Positions 1 to 10,754 are shown, counted from the stretch's first letter. The stretch: DNA of 64,000 nucleotides from Nothophaeocryptopus gaeumannii (GCA_031771865.1 JASISA010000042.1:1047501-1111500), one strand, 5' to 3'. The notes: generated by a model not told the origin, from the sequence alone. Numbers and translations are program-made.

Positions 1-564
1 CCAAGCGGTAAGCTACTCCCTCGAGGCGGGCCCTTGCAGCGGAGCAAGAGGTCATTGCATATCATCCAGGAAGGATGAGCCACTTGAGGCCTTTGGCAAG
101 CTCACGATTGACATGCGTGAACGAGGTACCAAGCTTACGCAGGGTTCGAATTCTTCCAGCAATTTCCTCAATGTATCTAGATGATTAGGTCGAAGTGACG
201 CTCCCCGTACTCGTTCCCTCATGTTACCAGTCCGTTCAAAGGACAATGAATCGTGACCTTGCCCTCAGCGCCGCACCCTTCCGGTATATGAACCATATCC
301 CCACGATCCCTAACCCACTCAGTCCAGCAAGGACACTCACTCCCTTTCCAATACCCAAATTATTATACAAAGATGAACGACAAAAGAAAATCGCAGCGAA
401 CAAATTAGCCGAATACTCCAGGTATACCCTCATCAGATGCACACCGAGGCATTGCAGCATGATGAATGTGCGGGACGAAGTCGTTAGCTTGGTAATAACG
501 TGTACTCTACCAAAGCACATGAACTCACTGACGAGCCCTATTCTAGTCATTAGTCTCGGGATCA
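1..564. other. no supported gene
   Basis: Open frames occur on both strands here, but none shows a recognisable domain or a convincing splice structure. A 120-codon minus-strand frame and a plus-strand frame overlap each other across most of the stretch. The sequence may be the eroded 5' part of the transporter remnant that follows. Confidence 0.5.
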
Positions 565-918
565 ATGTTCTCTTCCTCACTGCCCTTTGCATTTGCACAA
601 AGATTGGGGACGAGCCCTCAGAAGCAGCAGGAGCTTGTATTCACACTTCTCATGGCATTCACATATGCCGCGTTCCTGGAATGTCCTGCGCTGGTGTATA
701 GCTCAGAGCTCTTCTCCGGAGAGTGGCGTGCGTTTGGAGTTTCGACATCTATTTCGATCTCCTTCGTCGGCCAGATGTTCTTAACCGTGGCCGCACCAAC
801 GGCTTTGAGCAGCATTAGACCCTACTTCTACGTCGTCTTCCTCGGCCTGACAGCTCTCCAATTCGTCGTTGCTATACCTTTTGTTTCCAAACGTAGGTTT
901 GCCTCCACTAGCATGTGA
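565..918 (+). pseudogene. remnant of an MFS sugar-transporter-like gene
   Basis: The frame encodes a stretch resembling the last membrane helices of major facilitator sugar transporters. A helix ends in a motif resembling the family's 'SEIFPTxxRA' signature (here SSELFSGEWRAFG), followed by SISISFVGQMFLTVAAPTAL and another hydrophobic segment. In family members this region sits near the C-terminus of a 12-helix protein of about 500 residues. Here only about 100 residues are recognisable, no upstream helices can be joined in frame, and the usual charged cytoplasmic tail is absent. I infer a decayed fragment. The assignment rests on pattern similarity only. Confidence 0.5.
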
Positions 919-1015
919 AGACCCGGCTGGTGACGAGTCTCAGACGAAGGGTTTCACATTGAAGTAGAAGCAATGGAATACCACCAACTGCAAGGACCCT
1001 TCGGGGCTGGAGTGC

Positions 1016-1955
1016 ATGGAGACACCGCCTTGTAACGATGTCCAATGGCCAGCTCTGTACTACATCTCGCTCTCCCTTGATACGATTGCAAACCTAGATC
1101 ATGGGTCCTACCTTTCACTACGCGGCAAGAAGATCGCTACTCAGGGAGGGTTGTGGGTCAACACATATGTCCAATCGCCAACGCAGGACACTTCACAGGC
1201 ATGGCAACGGCTATTCAACGTCAACGAAAGCTTCGTGGCGCTCGGACTTGCAATCTTGTTCAGTCCTCTGGCAGATATACCAGTGGCAGCTCTCATGTGA
1301 TTGATACGAGACTGCCACCTCCTATTCGTCTTCGCGCACTAACACTCCCCATCCCAAACTTCCAGCCACTCAGATATTCTAGCGACCAAACAGGCCACTG
1401 GGCATGGCATCACGGACGGCCTCTCAAGCGAACTCAATGGCTACAACATCAACCTCAACAACGAAGCGATACAATTTGTTGACCTCTTGACGGGCATCCA
1501 GAAGACGATATCAGACTACCAAGCTTCGTTGATCAACTACGATTTCTCGGAGCAGGAGGCAGAATCCTTGTAAATGAAAATGGCACGATCGGGAAATTGC
1601 AAGGTCTAATGTAAGCTTGAAGATCTCTGAAGAACAAAGCACTGTTATACTTACGCAAGGTCATGAAATGGCGGAGCCATGATTGCTCAGGATTCGGCGA
1701 GCATTGACGAAGTGAGTGGCAAGACCCGATGTTCGAGGCAAGGTCATAAGCTCTAACTTGCTGGATGTAGGCGCAATTCGATCCTTTTACAGTTCATGTC
1801 ATGAGCCAGTACGCCTTCCAGGCCGGCTGGTATCTTCAGGAGGCGGCCCAATTGTCTTCTAGTAAGTGCGCGGGATTTATGGTGCAAAGCGCATCAAGCT
1901 GATATTTGTTGGTAGTTTGGACCATTCTGTCTACCCTTGTAGCTCTCGCGATCTA
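1016..1955 (+). pseudogene. left piece of a gene split by the transposon
   Basis: Several protein-like stretches lie in changing plus-strand frames: a segment around 1160-1300, an Asn/Gln-rich one around 1395-1571, and one around 1771-1867 (contains VMSQYAFQAGWYLQEAA). The last is followed by a good donor (GTAAGT at 1868) and an acceptor near 1917. After that the frame reads a short hydrophobic stretch that runs into the transposon at 1955. The right-hand continuation lies at 6386-7144. Frame changes between the pieces, and a one-base phase mismatch when the flanks are rejoined, suggest the gene was already decayed or has decayed since. The family is not recognised. Confidence 0.4.
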
Positions 1956-1987
1956 TTCTAGCCCGCAAAAGGGTCGGGAAGGATTTT
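1956..1987 (+). repeat. left terminal inverted repeat
   Basis: A 32-bp sequence that is the exact reverse complement of 6352-6383. Similarity continues imperfectly a few bases inward. A TA dinucleotide sits just outside at 1954-1955. Confidence 0.93.
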
Positions 1988-2224
1988 CAGCTTCTGCACG
2001 CACAACACCACCAAACTAGCACTATCTGCACTCATCTTTTAGCAGCAGCCCTGCAGAATCTTCCTCCATATCCCTAATCCGGAAATGAAGCCTAGGATGC
2101 CCTGGTATAGCCAGGGTTGGAGCGTTGTTTGTTTGTTTACCCGCCGAAGGTGCAGCCCGCTCCCATCGCACACTCGAATCGATTACGACCGCATTCACGC
2201 TCACACTCACACCTGCACGCTACG

Positions 2225-3266
2225 ATGGCTCCATTGAACCGACAAGATAATCAATATATTGAATATCTTCTTCGCGAGGGCTGGTCTAGCCCTACTATCG
2301 TGGATCGCCTACTATCTTCTCACCGCGGCTCGCAGACTGCAATCTACGTCCGGATCAAGCGCTTTCATGAAACTGGCTCTGTAGTACCAAGCAAAGGTGG
2401 ACGGCCTAAGGTTATGAGCCTGCCTATGGTCTGGTTTGTCGTTGAAGCGGTTCTGAAGAAGTCCAATCTCATGTGCGAAGAGTTGCAAGATATGCTACTG
2501 GATGAGTTTAGAATCTACGTATCTGTAGACACGATTGAGCGCACATTGCATAGCAAAGATTTCACAAACAAGAAGCTTTCAAGGAGTGCTTCTCAGCGGG
2601 TACTACTTCCTCTTGCTATTGATCTGATATAGCTAATCTATATAGGATCCAATCGCGCGAGCAATCTTCGAGACTCGGATTAGACAGCTCAGAATAGATC
2701 AGATCGTCTGTCTAGACGAGACTTATTGTAGCGACAAACTGCGACTCCGAACTCGAGGCTGGGCACCACGAGGCATGCCAGCACGCGACGAACAACACCT
2801 CCATTATCCTCTGCGTTTCACGCTGCTGCCGGCATACACGATCGATGGTTATCTGGATAATCCGCTCATCCAAGAAGGAGCTGTAACACAGGCGGACTAC
2901 CTAAGCTGGATACAATGGAGCGTTTTGCCTCAGTGTAACGCGTACCCGGGCCCAAGATCAGTTTTGGTTATGGACAATTGCAGCACTCATGATCGTAAAG
3001 TTCTGTACGATCTATGCACCCTCCGGCATAGTGTATTGCTTCTTTTCCTTCCTACGTACTCACTGGACTACAATCCAATCGAGTTGACCTTTCGTCTTCT
3101 CAAATCGTGGATACGTAGGCACGACTATCTTATGCCGATCTACGGGGAGGATAATTGGTAGCACAAGTTCGTAAAGTTCATAGAACTGGCATGTGATCAA
3201 TGGGGACGGCGGGCAAACCATGTAAAGTTGTTTAAGAGGTGCGGTTTTATAGAAGAGCCAGAATGA
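2225..3266 (+). pseudogene. Tc1/mariner-type DDE transposase, one nonsense codon
   Basis: Cuts and pastes the surrounding transposon. Exon 1 is 2225-2599, a phase-0 intron spans 2600-2645 (GTACTA...TATAG), and exon 2 reads in frame from 2646. An N-terminal helix-turn-helix-like region with a GRPK motif is followed by the catalytic triad: Asp in CLDETY, Asp in VMDNCSTH and Glu in DYNPIE, the last two about 35 residues apart. A TAG at 3159-3161 follows GEDNW. Reading continues in the same frame after it for 34 codons (containing HVKLFKRCGF, a typical transposase end) to TGA at 3264-3266. A CAG-to-TAG change explains the break. The start was chosen at the ATG before APLNRQDNQ. Confidence 0.85.
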
Positions 3267-3941
3267 GAAGTGTTGGAGATTCGACTATGTGTAGTTTGAG
3301 CTCTTAGGCCTTCGGAGACCTCCGCTCTGCCCAATCTGGGCTAGAGAAAGGCCTCTAGAGTCCTTCCACAATTGCAGAGTCATCTTAGAGCATACCGTCG
3401 TCTCCTTGTGTGCTTGAAGGTGTTCTGAATCTCTTTGAACTTCTCAAAAGCTCCCGCCAAGCCAACGGCGGGTACACCCGGATTTCAGCTTTGATCCACA
3501 CAACACATTAATATATGCATTAATCATCTAGATACATTTTCTATTATCAAGAGGAGTATTCAGGCTATCATGCAAAAAAAATAACGTAGTTAATCAGTAG
3601 TGTGGGTGTTGAGAAATCTTCGGTATACTCTGAAATTTGAGGAAACTAACTTTGCGGCTTTATCTTAGGGGCTGGAGTTGCAAGCTGGATCACTAACAAT
3701 ACTTTCAGGCTTCAAATTACAACGCCACAACGCCATATATATTAAAGTAACTATAGGAGGCCTATAAGAAGCACGGGTACGAAGATTCCTAAAGAACGCA
3801 CATTATTTAATAGCTTGGTTGTTGAATGGTAGCTAGCCAGCAGACATAAAGCGACCAAGCCTACAATCTCAACTCCAACTCCGAATCCACCGAGCAAACC
3901 AACTATCCAAAACGCGCCAGTAACGCCAAATCAGACACTTT
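3267..3941. other. AT-rich interior of the transposon, no gene
   Basis: Lies between the convergent 3' ends of the two element genes. The sequence is markedly TA-rich between about 3480 and 3850, as expected of RIP-mutated DNA. No open frame of note is seen. Confidence 0.6.
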
Positions 3942-6221
3942 CTACGCTTCGTCATTACTTAACTCACCCAGTATATGATTCTCCGCTGCTAATAGAAAGC
4001 CTTTTAGCTCGTCCTTGATCATTCTTCGCATGCCGCTCTCTGGAACGAGCTTCTTGTATTCCTCTACTGTCTCTTTGTCTTTGTCTTTAATCATTGCAAG
4101 CGACCAAACCTGCTGGATTAAGCGCTGTTCAGTCTCTCGCAGCTTACGTTAAAGTAATGGCGGTGTTGGATTGCGGGCTCGTAGATACTTGAAGAACATT
4201 GGCAGCTGCGAATAGTCTCGAAGGACCATGTCTTGAGTGAACGGAGGCGGCGAAGATTGAGGCTCTACCTCGACAGAGCGTTGGCGTAGACGAGGAGGAG
4301 TCTGTAGGCGCTACTAGTGAGGAAAGTACTAATTGTAAGCTATCAAAGGTTGTAGGGCTTCTTTTAGAGTGTTGCTTACACCGTTGGTCATCATCTGCGC
4401 AAGAGCGAATGAAGACAACATGGAAGCATCCGCGGTAGGCTGCGGTACAGGTGTAGGCGCCGCAGGCTCAGCGAACTTCTTCTTATTCTGCTAAAGATTC
4501 GGATTTACGGACTTGACAGTGTCGTAGTGATTCTAATGCACAACTGTAAAGATATCGTGCGGCATTGTCTCGAAGTTGTACTTAGCCGGATAGGCTTTAA
4601 CGAGAAGAATCCAATCGTTCACATGCCGGCCTCGAAGAATAAGATAATCGTCGCTAAAGGGGACACAACCAATGCAGCCGGAGTACTTTGCGTTATTGCA
4701 GCCTGGCTCCTAGCAGCGGTGATTGTCTTTAATAGCGTTAAAGTGGTCTCGATCTTCCGCACTGTCTGCTTTTAGCTGCTCATTCGACCTCGACTTGCGA
4801 GTAGCCTTCGGTTGACTACTAGGCGGTACGTCAGAGTCTGGCTCTTGCATGATTATGCCCTCGTCCGGCTCCTCAAAGCGCTTCCACTTATCAAGAATAG
4901 TAACATTTATAACACGCTTCTGTTTGAAGTAGCACTTCAATACTGGCAGCACGTCGTCGCGGAAGTGATCTTCAGTGCCGAATTCGTAGTTGTGAATAGC
5001 TTTCGGTGAGCCAATCTTCGAGGCTTGAACTGTGCATATTCGGCTCACATGCATCTGCGAATAGCCTTTGCTAGGTTGAGGATTCAGCTGTTGACAGAAC
5101 TCGTCTAGTCGTGCTTCCAAAGACAGTATCGCTTGACCGAAGATACCGTCCTGTAGATAGCCTTGTGTACAAGTAGCAGTTGCAAACTCTTCGTCAAGAA
5201 TGATCGTTCCTGAGAAGAAATGGTGTACTTTGCCGAAGATTCGATACTCCCCAGTCCAGTGGATAGGGATTTCGAAGCCCTTGTAAAGACGAGGCGGTGG
5301 TGAAGCTGGAGGAGGCGAAGATAGACGTAGTGGTGGTACTGACTTCGATTTTGAACGTCTACGAGAAGGAGGAGGCGAAACTGGCGCATCTGCGAGAGTT
5401 GGACGGTGGTTTTTGCCGGCCGGGCGATCGTCCTGGGCGTCAGAAGAAGCGGCTTCGTCATTAGCGTCTGGTAGGCTCAAATCTGCACCTTTTTTTGCAG
5501 GCTCAACGGGAGATTGTTCGCTATCATTAGAAGATGATTTCTGTTGCTTAGTTTGTTTCTTTTGACGCTTGCGTTGTTGTTTGGTGCTGCCATTCGATTT
5601 GCGCTTTTTCGCAGCCTGAGATTTCTTCCCCGCTTGGCGAGCCTCGGCTGTACCCGCTTTCTCCTTCTCCTCCTTGTTTGAGCTATCTTCCTGCCTAGCG
5701 CTGGCCGCAGGACCGCTCTGCGTGCTAGCTGTAGACTCGGAGGCGTCAGAGGTGTATTTTTTGGGTAGCTTTGACTGCCTCTTAGGTCTTGTTAGTTGTT
5801 CCGGCGTATCCGCTTCGGTCTGCGGTGTAGGCTGCTCGGGCGGAGAGCTCTTAGGGGGAGAGGAGGCTTTCTTAGGCTCTTGATTGCGTGTTCGCCTACT
5901 GTGACGCGTCGCCATTGGTGATATATTCTCTTTGTCGTAGTTCTCGTCCGTAAGAGTGTCGAAGAGGTGGTTTATCTCGAAGTCTGGGTCGAAGAAGGAG
6001 GCATTTGGATCCTGGGCTTCCTGGATCTGCATGTAGTCACCACGTTGCCAGCGGGCTATGTCAGCGTCGAGTGCAGCTTGGACAGGATCATATGTGCCTT
6101 GGTATTCGCTTTCGTTAAGGGAATAAGCAAAGGGAGCTGAGTATTCATCGTTGATCGAATGGAAGGTAACGGGACTGAAAGGGGTGGTCTGCTGGGTCTC
6201 GGGAACCTCCTGGCGCACCAT
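3942..6221 (-). pseudogene. unrecognised second gene of the transposon, RIP-inactivated
   Basis: One frame runs from ATG at 6221 to a final stop at 3942-3944, with a phase-0 intron at 4302-4379. That gives 733 codons if four in-frame stops (4710-4712, 4533-4535, 4491-4493, 4149-4151) are read through. Those stops are TAG, TAG, TAG and TAA. The N-terminal third is acidic. A Lys/Gln/Ser-rich nuclear-type linker follows (about residues 100-300), then a conserved-looking globular region around residues 315-450. A Cys-x4-Cys-x7-Cys-x2-Cys arrangement, a possible zinc-binding site, lies just after the first stop. The end is a charged helical region. I do not recognise the family; DNA binding or an accessory role in transposition is only an inference. 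Confidence 0.72.
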
Positions 6222-6351
6222 GGTTGCTACATCCCTATAAAACCGAGTTAATTTACAAATGAAGGCAATGAACTGTCTGTATAGCTCAAAAGACAGCGAT
6301 GTAATAGATGTTGTGTGTAATTAGTGTGTGTGTTGTTGTAGAAATAAGCTC

Positions 6352-6383
6352 AAAATCCTTCCCGACCCTTTTGCGGGCTAGAA
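6352..6383 (-). repeat. right terminal inverted repeat
   Basis: Exact reverse complement of 1956-1987. The TA at 6384-6385 matches the TA outside the left end, completing a target-site duplication. Confidence 0.93.
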
Positions 6384-6385
6384 TA

Positions 6386-7144
6386 TCGAAAGCAGGGACA
6401 GTCCCAGGAGACGGCGACACGGTGAGTTCAGCACTGTCTGCTTCCATCTCGCGGCACACAGTCACTGAAATTATTTATTACCAGGTCTACTACTATTCCA
6501 TTAACTCACCTGCCTACCATCAAGGCAACGACCCCGGCATTCCGATCGATGCAGACTCCGCCTATTGCGATGAGGATGATAACGCCTACTTCTTACTCAA
6601 CGGGGCTTACGAGATCGCCCGAAGCACAGGAGGCGACAAAGGTTTGGGAAGCTACCCGATTTCTAGTTTCCCAACTGGCACTGAGCTTGGGATCAACACG
6701 CAAGTCGACACATGGCATCATGTGACGGTAATCACTCCCATCTCGCAAAATTTACTAGCCTACTATACGAGAGAGCTGTTCTGACACCATCCTCAACAGA
6801 TCGAAGACATGACCCGCTCGTCTGTGAAATTCTTCATGAAACACGGCAACAAGAACTCCTTCAGTCAGCGATCCGACTATCCTGTGGACATCTTTTCAAC
6901 AGTATGGGAGTGATGCCAATAGAGCTGCGCCGCCGGGATTTTACCCTTTCCCAGTGTGTCTGTCACCTGAAGCTATGATTGTAAGTTTGAACCAAGAGCT
7001 TGCATTCCGTTCGACTCTGAGGTCTGCGGTGCTAATGAGTGTATATAGCATACGTTCTTCACGGATCCTAATAATAAGAACAATGATCCAAACTGGCCTT
7101 GTAGAGACGATGGAGGTGCTTCAAGGACTGGGTTTGCGAATTAG
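6386..7144 (+). pseudogene. right piece of the transposon-split gene
   Basis: Protein-like exons continue from the right transposon edge. A short exon ends PGDGDT at 6421, followed by an intron 6422-6484. The exon 6485-6727 contains YYYSINSPAYHQGNDPGIPI. A phase-0 intron spans 6728-6799, an exon runs from 6800, then an intron 6981-7048 (GTAAGT...TATAG) and a last exon 7049-7144 containing HTFFTDPNNKNNDPNWPC. Between SDYPVDIFSTVWE and DANRAAPPGFYPFP the frame shifts by one base near 6911. The family is unknown to me, though the Cys and Pro/Gly/Asn-rich composition fits a secreted protein. The frameshift plus the transposon insertion argue that it is dead. Confidence 0.55.
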
Positions 7145-7369
7145 AGGCCGAATATATAGTAAAATGTTCTCTTCATTTCAAGGGTTTTCAGCACGACGTC
7201 TGTTTTCGGGAAACGAAACGAGGGAAGAAAATGGTCAGTGGGGTACATAGCAGATCTGGCATGTCATACTCTTCTCGCGGCGATTCTTTTGTAGTGGCTT
7301 ATCTATCCTTATATCAACCTCACTACCTGTAGAACCGTCCAACTTTGTATCCCAAATACTAACATTCCA

Positions 7370-8321
7370 TCAGAACCTCTTCTTCCTATGCAACAAGCTC
7401 CGCTTCCCAGGAGGAACAAAGTCCGAAGTACATTGTTCGTCCTCATCCGATGCAGTCACACACTGTACAGCATCCGAACTGCAGAACTCGCCTTGAAGGC
7501 ACATATCACTTGCATCGCAGGCGCCGTCGTCGGGGCCAAAATCCAATCCACAGTACGCTTCGCCCTCGGTGGTAGGTGTGCAGGTGCATTGGTCGCTGCA
7601 GCCGCCGTTTTCTGGGTCGTTTGCGGTGGTCAAGTCACAGGGTAGGGCATCGATGGTGTGGGATGGGGTGGCGCTGGATGTCATGCTGCTTATGGATGTG
7701 GTTTCCGTTGTTGTTGAGGTGGAGGTAGTGATGCTCACGTCGGAAGTGCTGCTGGTTGTTGTGGTCGAAGTACTGGTGGTCGTGTCGGAAGTACTGCTGA
7801 TAGTTGAAGTGGAAATAGGGATGCTCGTGTCGGAAGTACTGCTGATTGTTGAGATGGAAGTACTGGTGCTCGTATCTGAGCTGCTGCTGCTTGGTGAAGT
7901 GGAAATAGTGATGCTCGTATCTGAAGTGCTTCTGCTTGTCGATGTCGAAACAGTGATGCTCGTATTTGAACTGCTCTTACTTGTTGAGGTCGAAGTACTA
8001 CTGCTTGTGTTCGACGTGCGTGTCTACGAGACATTCTGTTAGCAGACGTCGTACAGACGTGTGAGAATTTGAACAGAATAAGGGTATGTAAATTCCAGAT
8101 GACGCAGATGCTGAATCAACCCATTGAGCTGGATCACTGGATCTTCTTGGACTTGAACTAGAACTAGCAGCAATTCTTCTTACACTTTTGTGGCTGTCAA
8201 CATGATGTCGCTGCGGGCAGTGTCGATTTACCACCCCTTTCGTTTTCTTATCGCAGACTTTGTCCGCTAGAGCATGTCCGGAGACAGCGACGAATGAAAG
8301 AATACATGGTGTGAAAATCAT
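7370..8321 (-). CDS. secreted Ser/Thr-rich protein with Cys-rich C-terminus
   Basis: Two exons (8184-8321 and 7370-8023) joined by a 160-nt phase-0 intron (GTAAGA...CTCGTAG) give 263 residues. A hydrophobic N-terminal signal peptide (about residues 1-19, MIFTPCILSFVAVSGHALA) is followed by two Cys. A stretch of about 140 residues of almost only Ser, Thr, Ile, Val and Asp comes next, built from degenerate units such as STSDTSI, likely O-glycosylated. The C-terminal 75 residues hold ten Cys. No membrane or GPI segment is seen; the protein ends in basic residues (RKKRF). A role as a wall-associated or effector-like protein is inferred from architecture. Exon 2 is open in all three minus-strand frames because of the repeats. 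Confidence 0.68.
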
Positions 8322-9463
8322 CGTGAGAAGATGGTGCTTCGAGAGACTCGACGACCTCTATGAAGCAAGGAGCGGGGAGCACGGTCAGTGGAAAGGGGTC
8401 TTGTTGGGCCCGTTCTATCTATCAGGTTCCGTTGAGTTGCTCGCCGTTTATTGCTTTATGCGAGTCAAGATGAGTGCTTGACAGGTAGATCACAAGTTCG
8501 TGACGACTATCATCAATGCTCGGCGAAGCTAGGCGGCGTTGCCAGAGCTGTGTGTGTACGTCCCAAGAATGGAAGAGCAGCACAGGAATTGACGCCTCCG
8601 ATGCTGACGAGGTGGGCATGAGCTTGAAGCGTCGGAATCAAGCTTTCTCGTTGAAGATATCGTGACGATCATTGCGATGAGCTTCCAGGTAAGCGGAGGA
8701 CGATGCACAAAACGAGGTAAGAGCGATTTTGTCTTGTCCAAGCCACCATTTCAGAAGTCTGGTTCGGGTCGCGGTGAAGCTAAAGATACGGCCGTATACT
8801 GTAACACTGTACGTACGCGTATATCACTGAACACCTTTGAGCCAAGCAAAGATGCCTGAGACTACAAACACTCACCCACACGAGGCGCATAGCTACTGTA
8901 TCTCTCGGATGCCCGGAGCATGGACGACTTTCTCGTTGGATTGGATAAGATGCCACAATCAAGGGCTTTTGCGCACCATCCTGGCGCAAACCAGCGAACA
9001 GCGCATCGAGGACGGCGGCATTTTGCTTTGCTGCACTCGTTCGGCCAGTGCCAGTGAAATCGTGGTTGTATGCCAGAAAGACTTTCATACTTGTTTCTTA
9101 CCAGATAGCCAGGCAGACGAGGAGAGGCCTTCGACTAATGTGCCGCTGGACGTTATTCGATGCGAGCAATCGATTTGGTATGAGCTCTGGGTTCGACTGA
9201 GCTGATACTGTAGTCTGCAACATATGTCCGGGTAAATCCGACAGAAACTCCTACCGATTTTTTTCGAGGTGCAGATAGGAGGCAGAGATTCGATATTCCC
9301 CAAAGGAGTAAGAGATGCTTGAAACCTTTCTCAGCTTCATCATAACTTGGAACTCGATTTGGCGTGGATCTCGCATTCAATTGCAAGGTTCGAGTTCTGA
9401 ACAGGCTGGGAACGATTGGTTCTCATGAAGCTCCAAGATACCTTACTGGGACAATGCAATCCG
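8322..9463. other. no supported gene
   Basis: Short overlapping frames occur on both strands, for example a 102-codon minus frame at 8780-9088. None has a signal peptide, domain or splice pattern I would defend. The stretch separates the secreted Ser/Thr-rich gene from the tyrosinase/UstYa cluster. Confidence 0.5.
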
Positions 9464-10754
9464 CTATCCAATCTCATCGCTATCGTATGTGTAGCACAAT
9501 GATCCCAACGTCGTATCGATAATCTCACGGACCGGTATGTTTGGGGCCAGGCCGTTACCGAGCAGAATGTCTTGCAAGCTAGCACTTGCGTTTGACAGCG
9601 AAGTTGCGGGTCCCGAGTATGCCTGTTGATGCGACTTACTCTTTCGTTGCCATATCCACCATAATCGGTCTATTTGAGCGTGATGGAGGAAGAAGATCGG
9701 ATCTGAAACGAGCGTCAGCATGTTTAGCATCAGCATACTCCGGATGGAGTAAAACTTCGGAGCCGCAGCTTCAATCAGAGAAGTTTCCACGTACCTGCAG
9801 GAGCTGTGAATACCCGGAAATCGCCACCTATCCCCAACGGTATCACTGCATGAGGGCCATGCTCGAGACGTATGAGAAATTCCATATAATCGTCCCGGGC
9901 AAGAACACGCTGCACAGCATCCGGTCTCAACCTTCTGCCGTCGAAGTTTCCAAGGCCACTCCCACCGGAGAAGTTCCTCGAAAGGCAGTGTGGGCTCTCA
10001 ATAACGGTGTAATAGTGCACCATATATCCTGCGAACGCTCCTGTGTCAAGACAGTAGCCTTCTGGACCGATCGTCTCATTGACAGGCTTGCTAGTATTTC
10101 CGTTCCCACCGAAACCGAGCTCATGGTCGAAGATGGGCGAGCTTGCAGGATCTTTCCAGTCTTTGCTCCAGTCCCAATATGGCGTCGGGCCTTGGTAGCC
10201 ACAAGAAAGCCTCATCTCGGTTTCATACAAATGCACGAAGTATCGATGCCAGGACAGAAAAGACGCTGCTGCGTGGGCTTTGTTATGAATTAGCGAAACG
10301 ATTAGGGCTCTGCTCATACCATAGTCTTACCGGTATAACCAACGTTACGGTGTAGCCACGGGAAGTCATCGTGTAGAGTTGCGTTGCTGGCGGAATGTAT
10401 CTTGGAAGGGCGACTGTAGAGACATTGTACGGCACTCAAGTAGTCTCCTTTTTGCGAGACACTCAATGATCTCCATTCTCTGCGGACTGAGGGTTTCTGA
10501 CAAAATCTCGGAGCCGAAGAAAACACTCCTGCGGCGGATAAGAGTGTGAAGATGATCGACGCGAATATCAAGACTTTGAAGAAACGGATGATGCTGGTCG
10601 TGATCGGCGAGGATCTATTCACGATAAGCCTCTGTCTAGGCAGAATTGGAGACAAACACAGTATTAGGGACCTGAGATTCGTGGTTTCTTCTGCTTCTGC
10701 GTGCTCATTGTTAAGTGGCCGGTATGTCGCCTTCTCCCGAATGCTGTTGAACAT
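9464..10754 (-). CDS. membrane-anchored tyrosinase (UstQ-like)
   Basis: A binuclear copper oxidase that hydroxylates or oxidises phenols. In ustiloxin clusters the tyrosinase UstQ acts on the peptide's Tyr. Exons 10331-10754, 9795-10277 and 9702-9464 join in phase to 381 residues. Residues about 65-85 form one hydrophobic helix after a cytoplasmic tail, so the enzyme is a type II membrane protein. Copper site A: His in FPWLHRN, His in the AHAAASF segment, and His in LSWHRYF. Copper site B: His in EHGPHAV and the pair in FFLHHAQIDRLWWIWQ. The position expected to hold the second His of HxxxH in site B is Pro (HAVIP). A CLSRNF motif sits in between. It lies next to five UstYa-family genes. The start could be an upstream Met in the same frame. 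Confidence 0.88.

Larger units (their letters stand above)
1956..6383. mobile_element. two-gene Tc1/mariner-type transposon, 4.43 kb, decayed
   Basis: The outer 32 bases at each end (1956-1987 and 6352-6383) are perfect inverted repeats, beginning TTCTAGCCCGCAAAAGGGTC on the left. Both ends are flanked by TA (1954-1955 and 6384-6385), the target duplication expected of Tc1/mariner elements. Inside are a DDE transposase gene on the plus strand (2225-3266) and a longer unrecognised gene on the minus strand (3942-6221). Both are interrupted by TAG/TAA stops at positions where CAG/CAA would restore reading, a pattern expected of RIP. Length and gene content are unusual: typical Tc1/mariner elements are 1.3-2.5 kb and carry only a transposase. 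Confidence 0.88.

Noticed and set aside
7735..8034. Arg/Gln/Ala-rich minus-strand ORF in the repeat tract
   Set aside because: This frame gives basic low-complexity sequence. The Ser/Thr frame joins in phase to both the signal peptide and the Cys-rich end.
7569..8042. 157-codon plus-strand Val-rich ORF
   Set aside because: It is the reverse of the Ser/Thr repeat tract of the secreted protein; the periodic sequence keeps all frames open.
9381..9400. tRNA B-box-like sequence GGTTCGAGTTC
   Set aside because: No A box, no cloverleaf and no acceptor stem could be found around it.
9586..10293. 235-codon plus-strand ORF
   Set aside because: It is the antisense shadow of the tyrosinase exons, which carry clear copper-site motifs on the minus strand.
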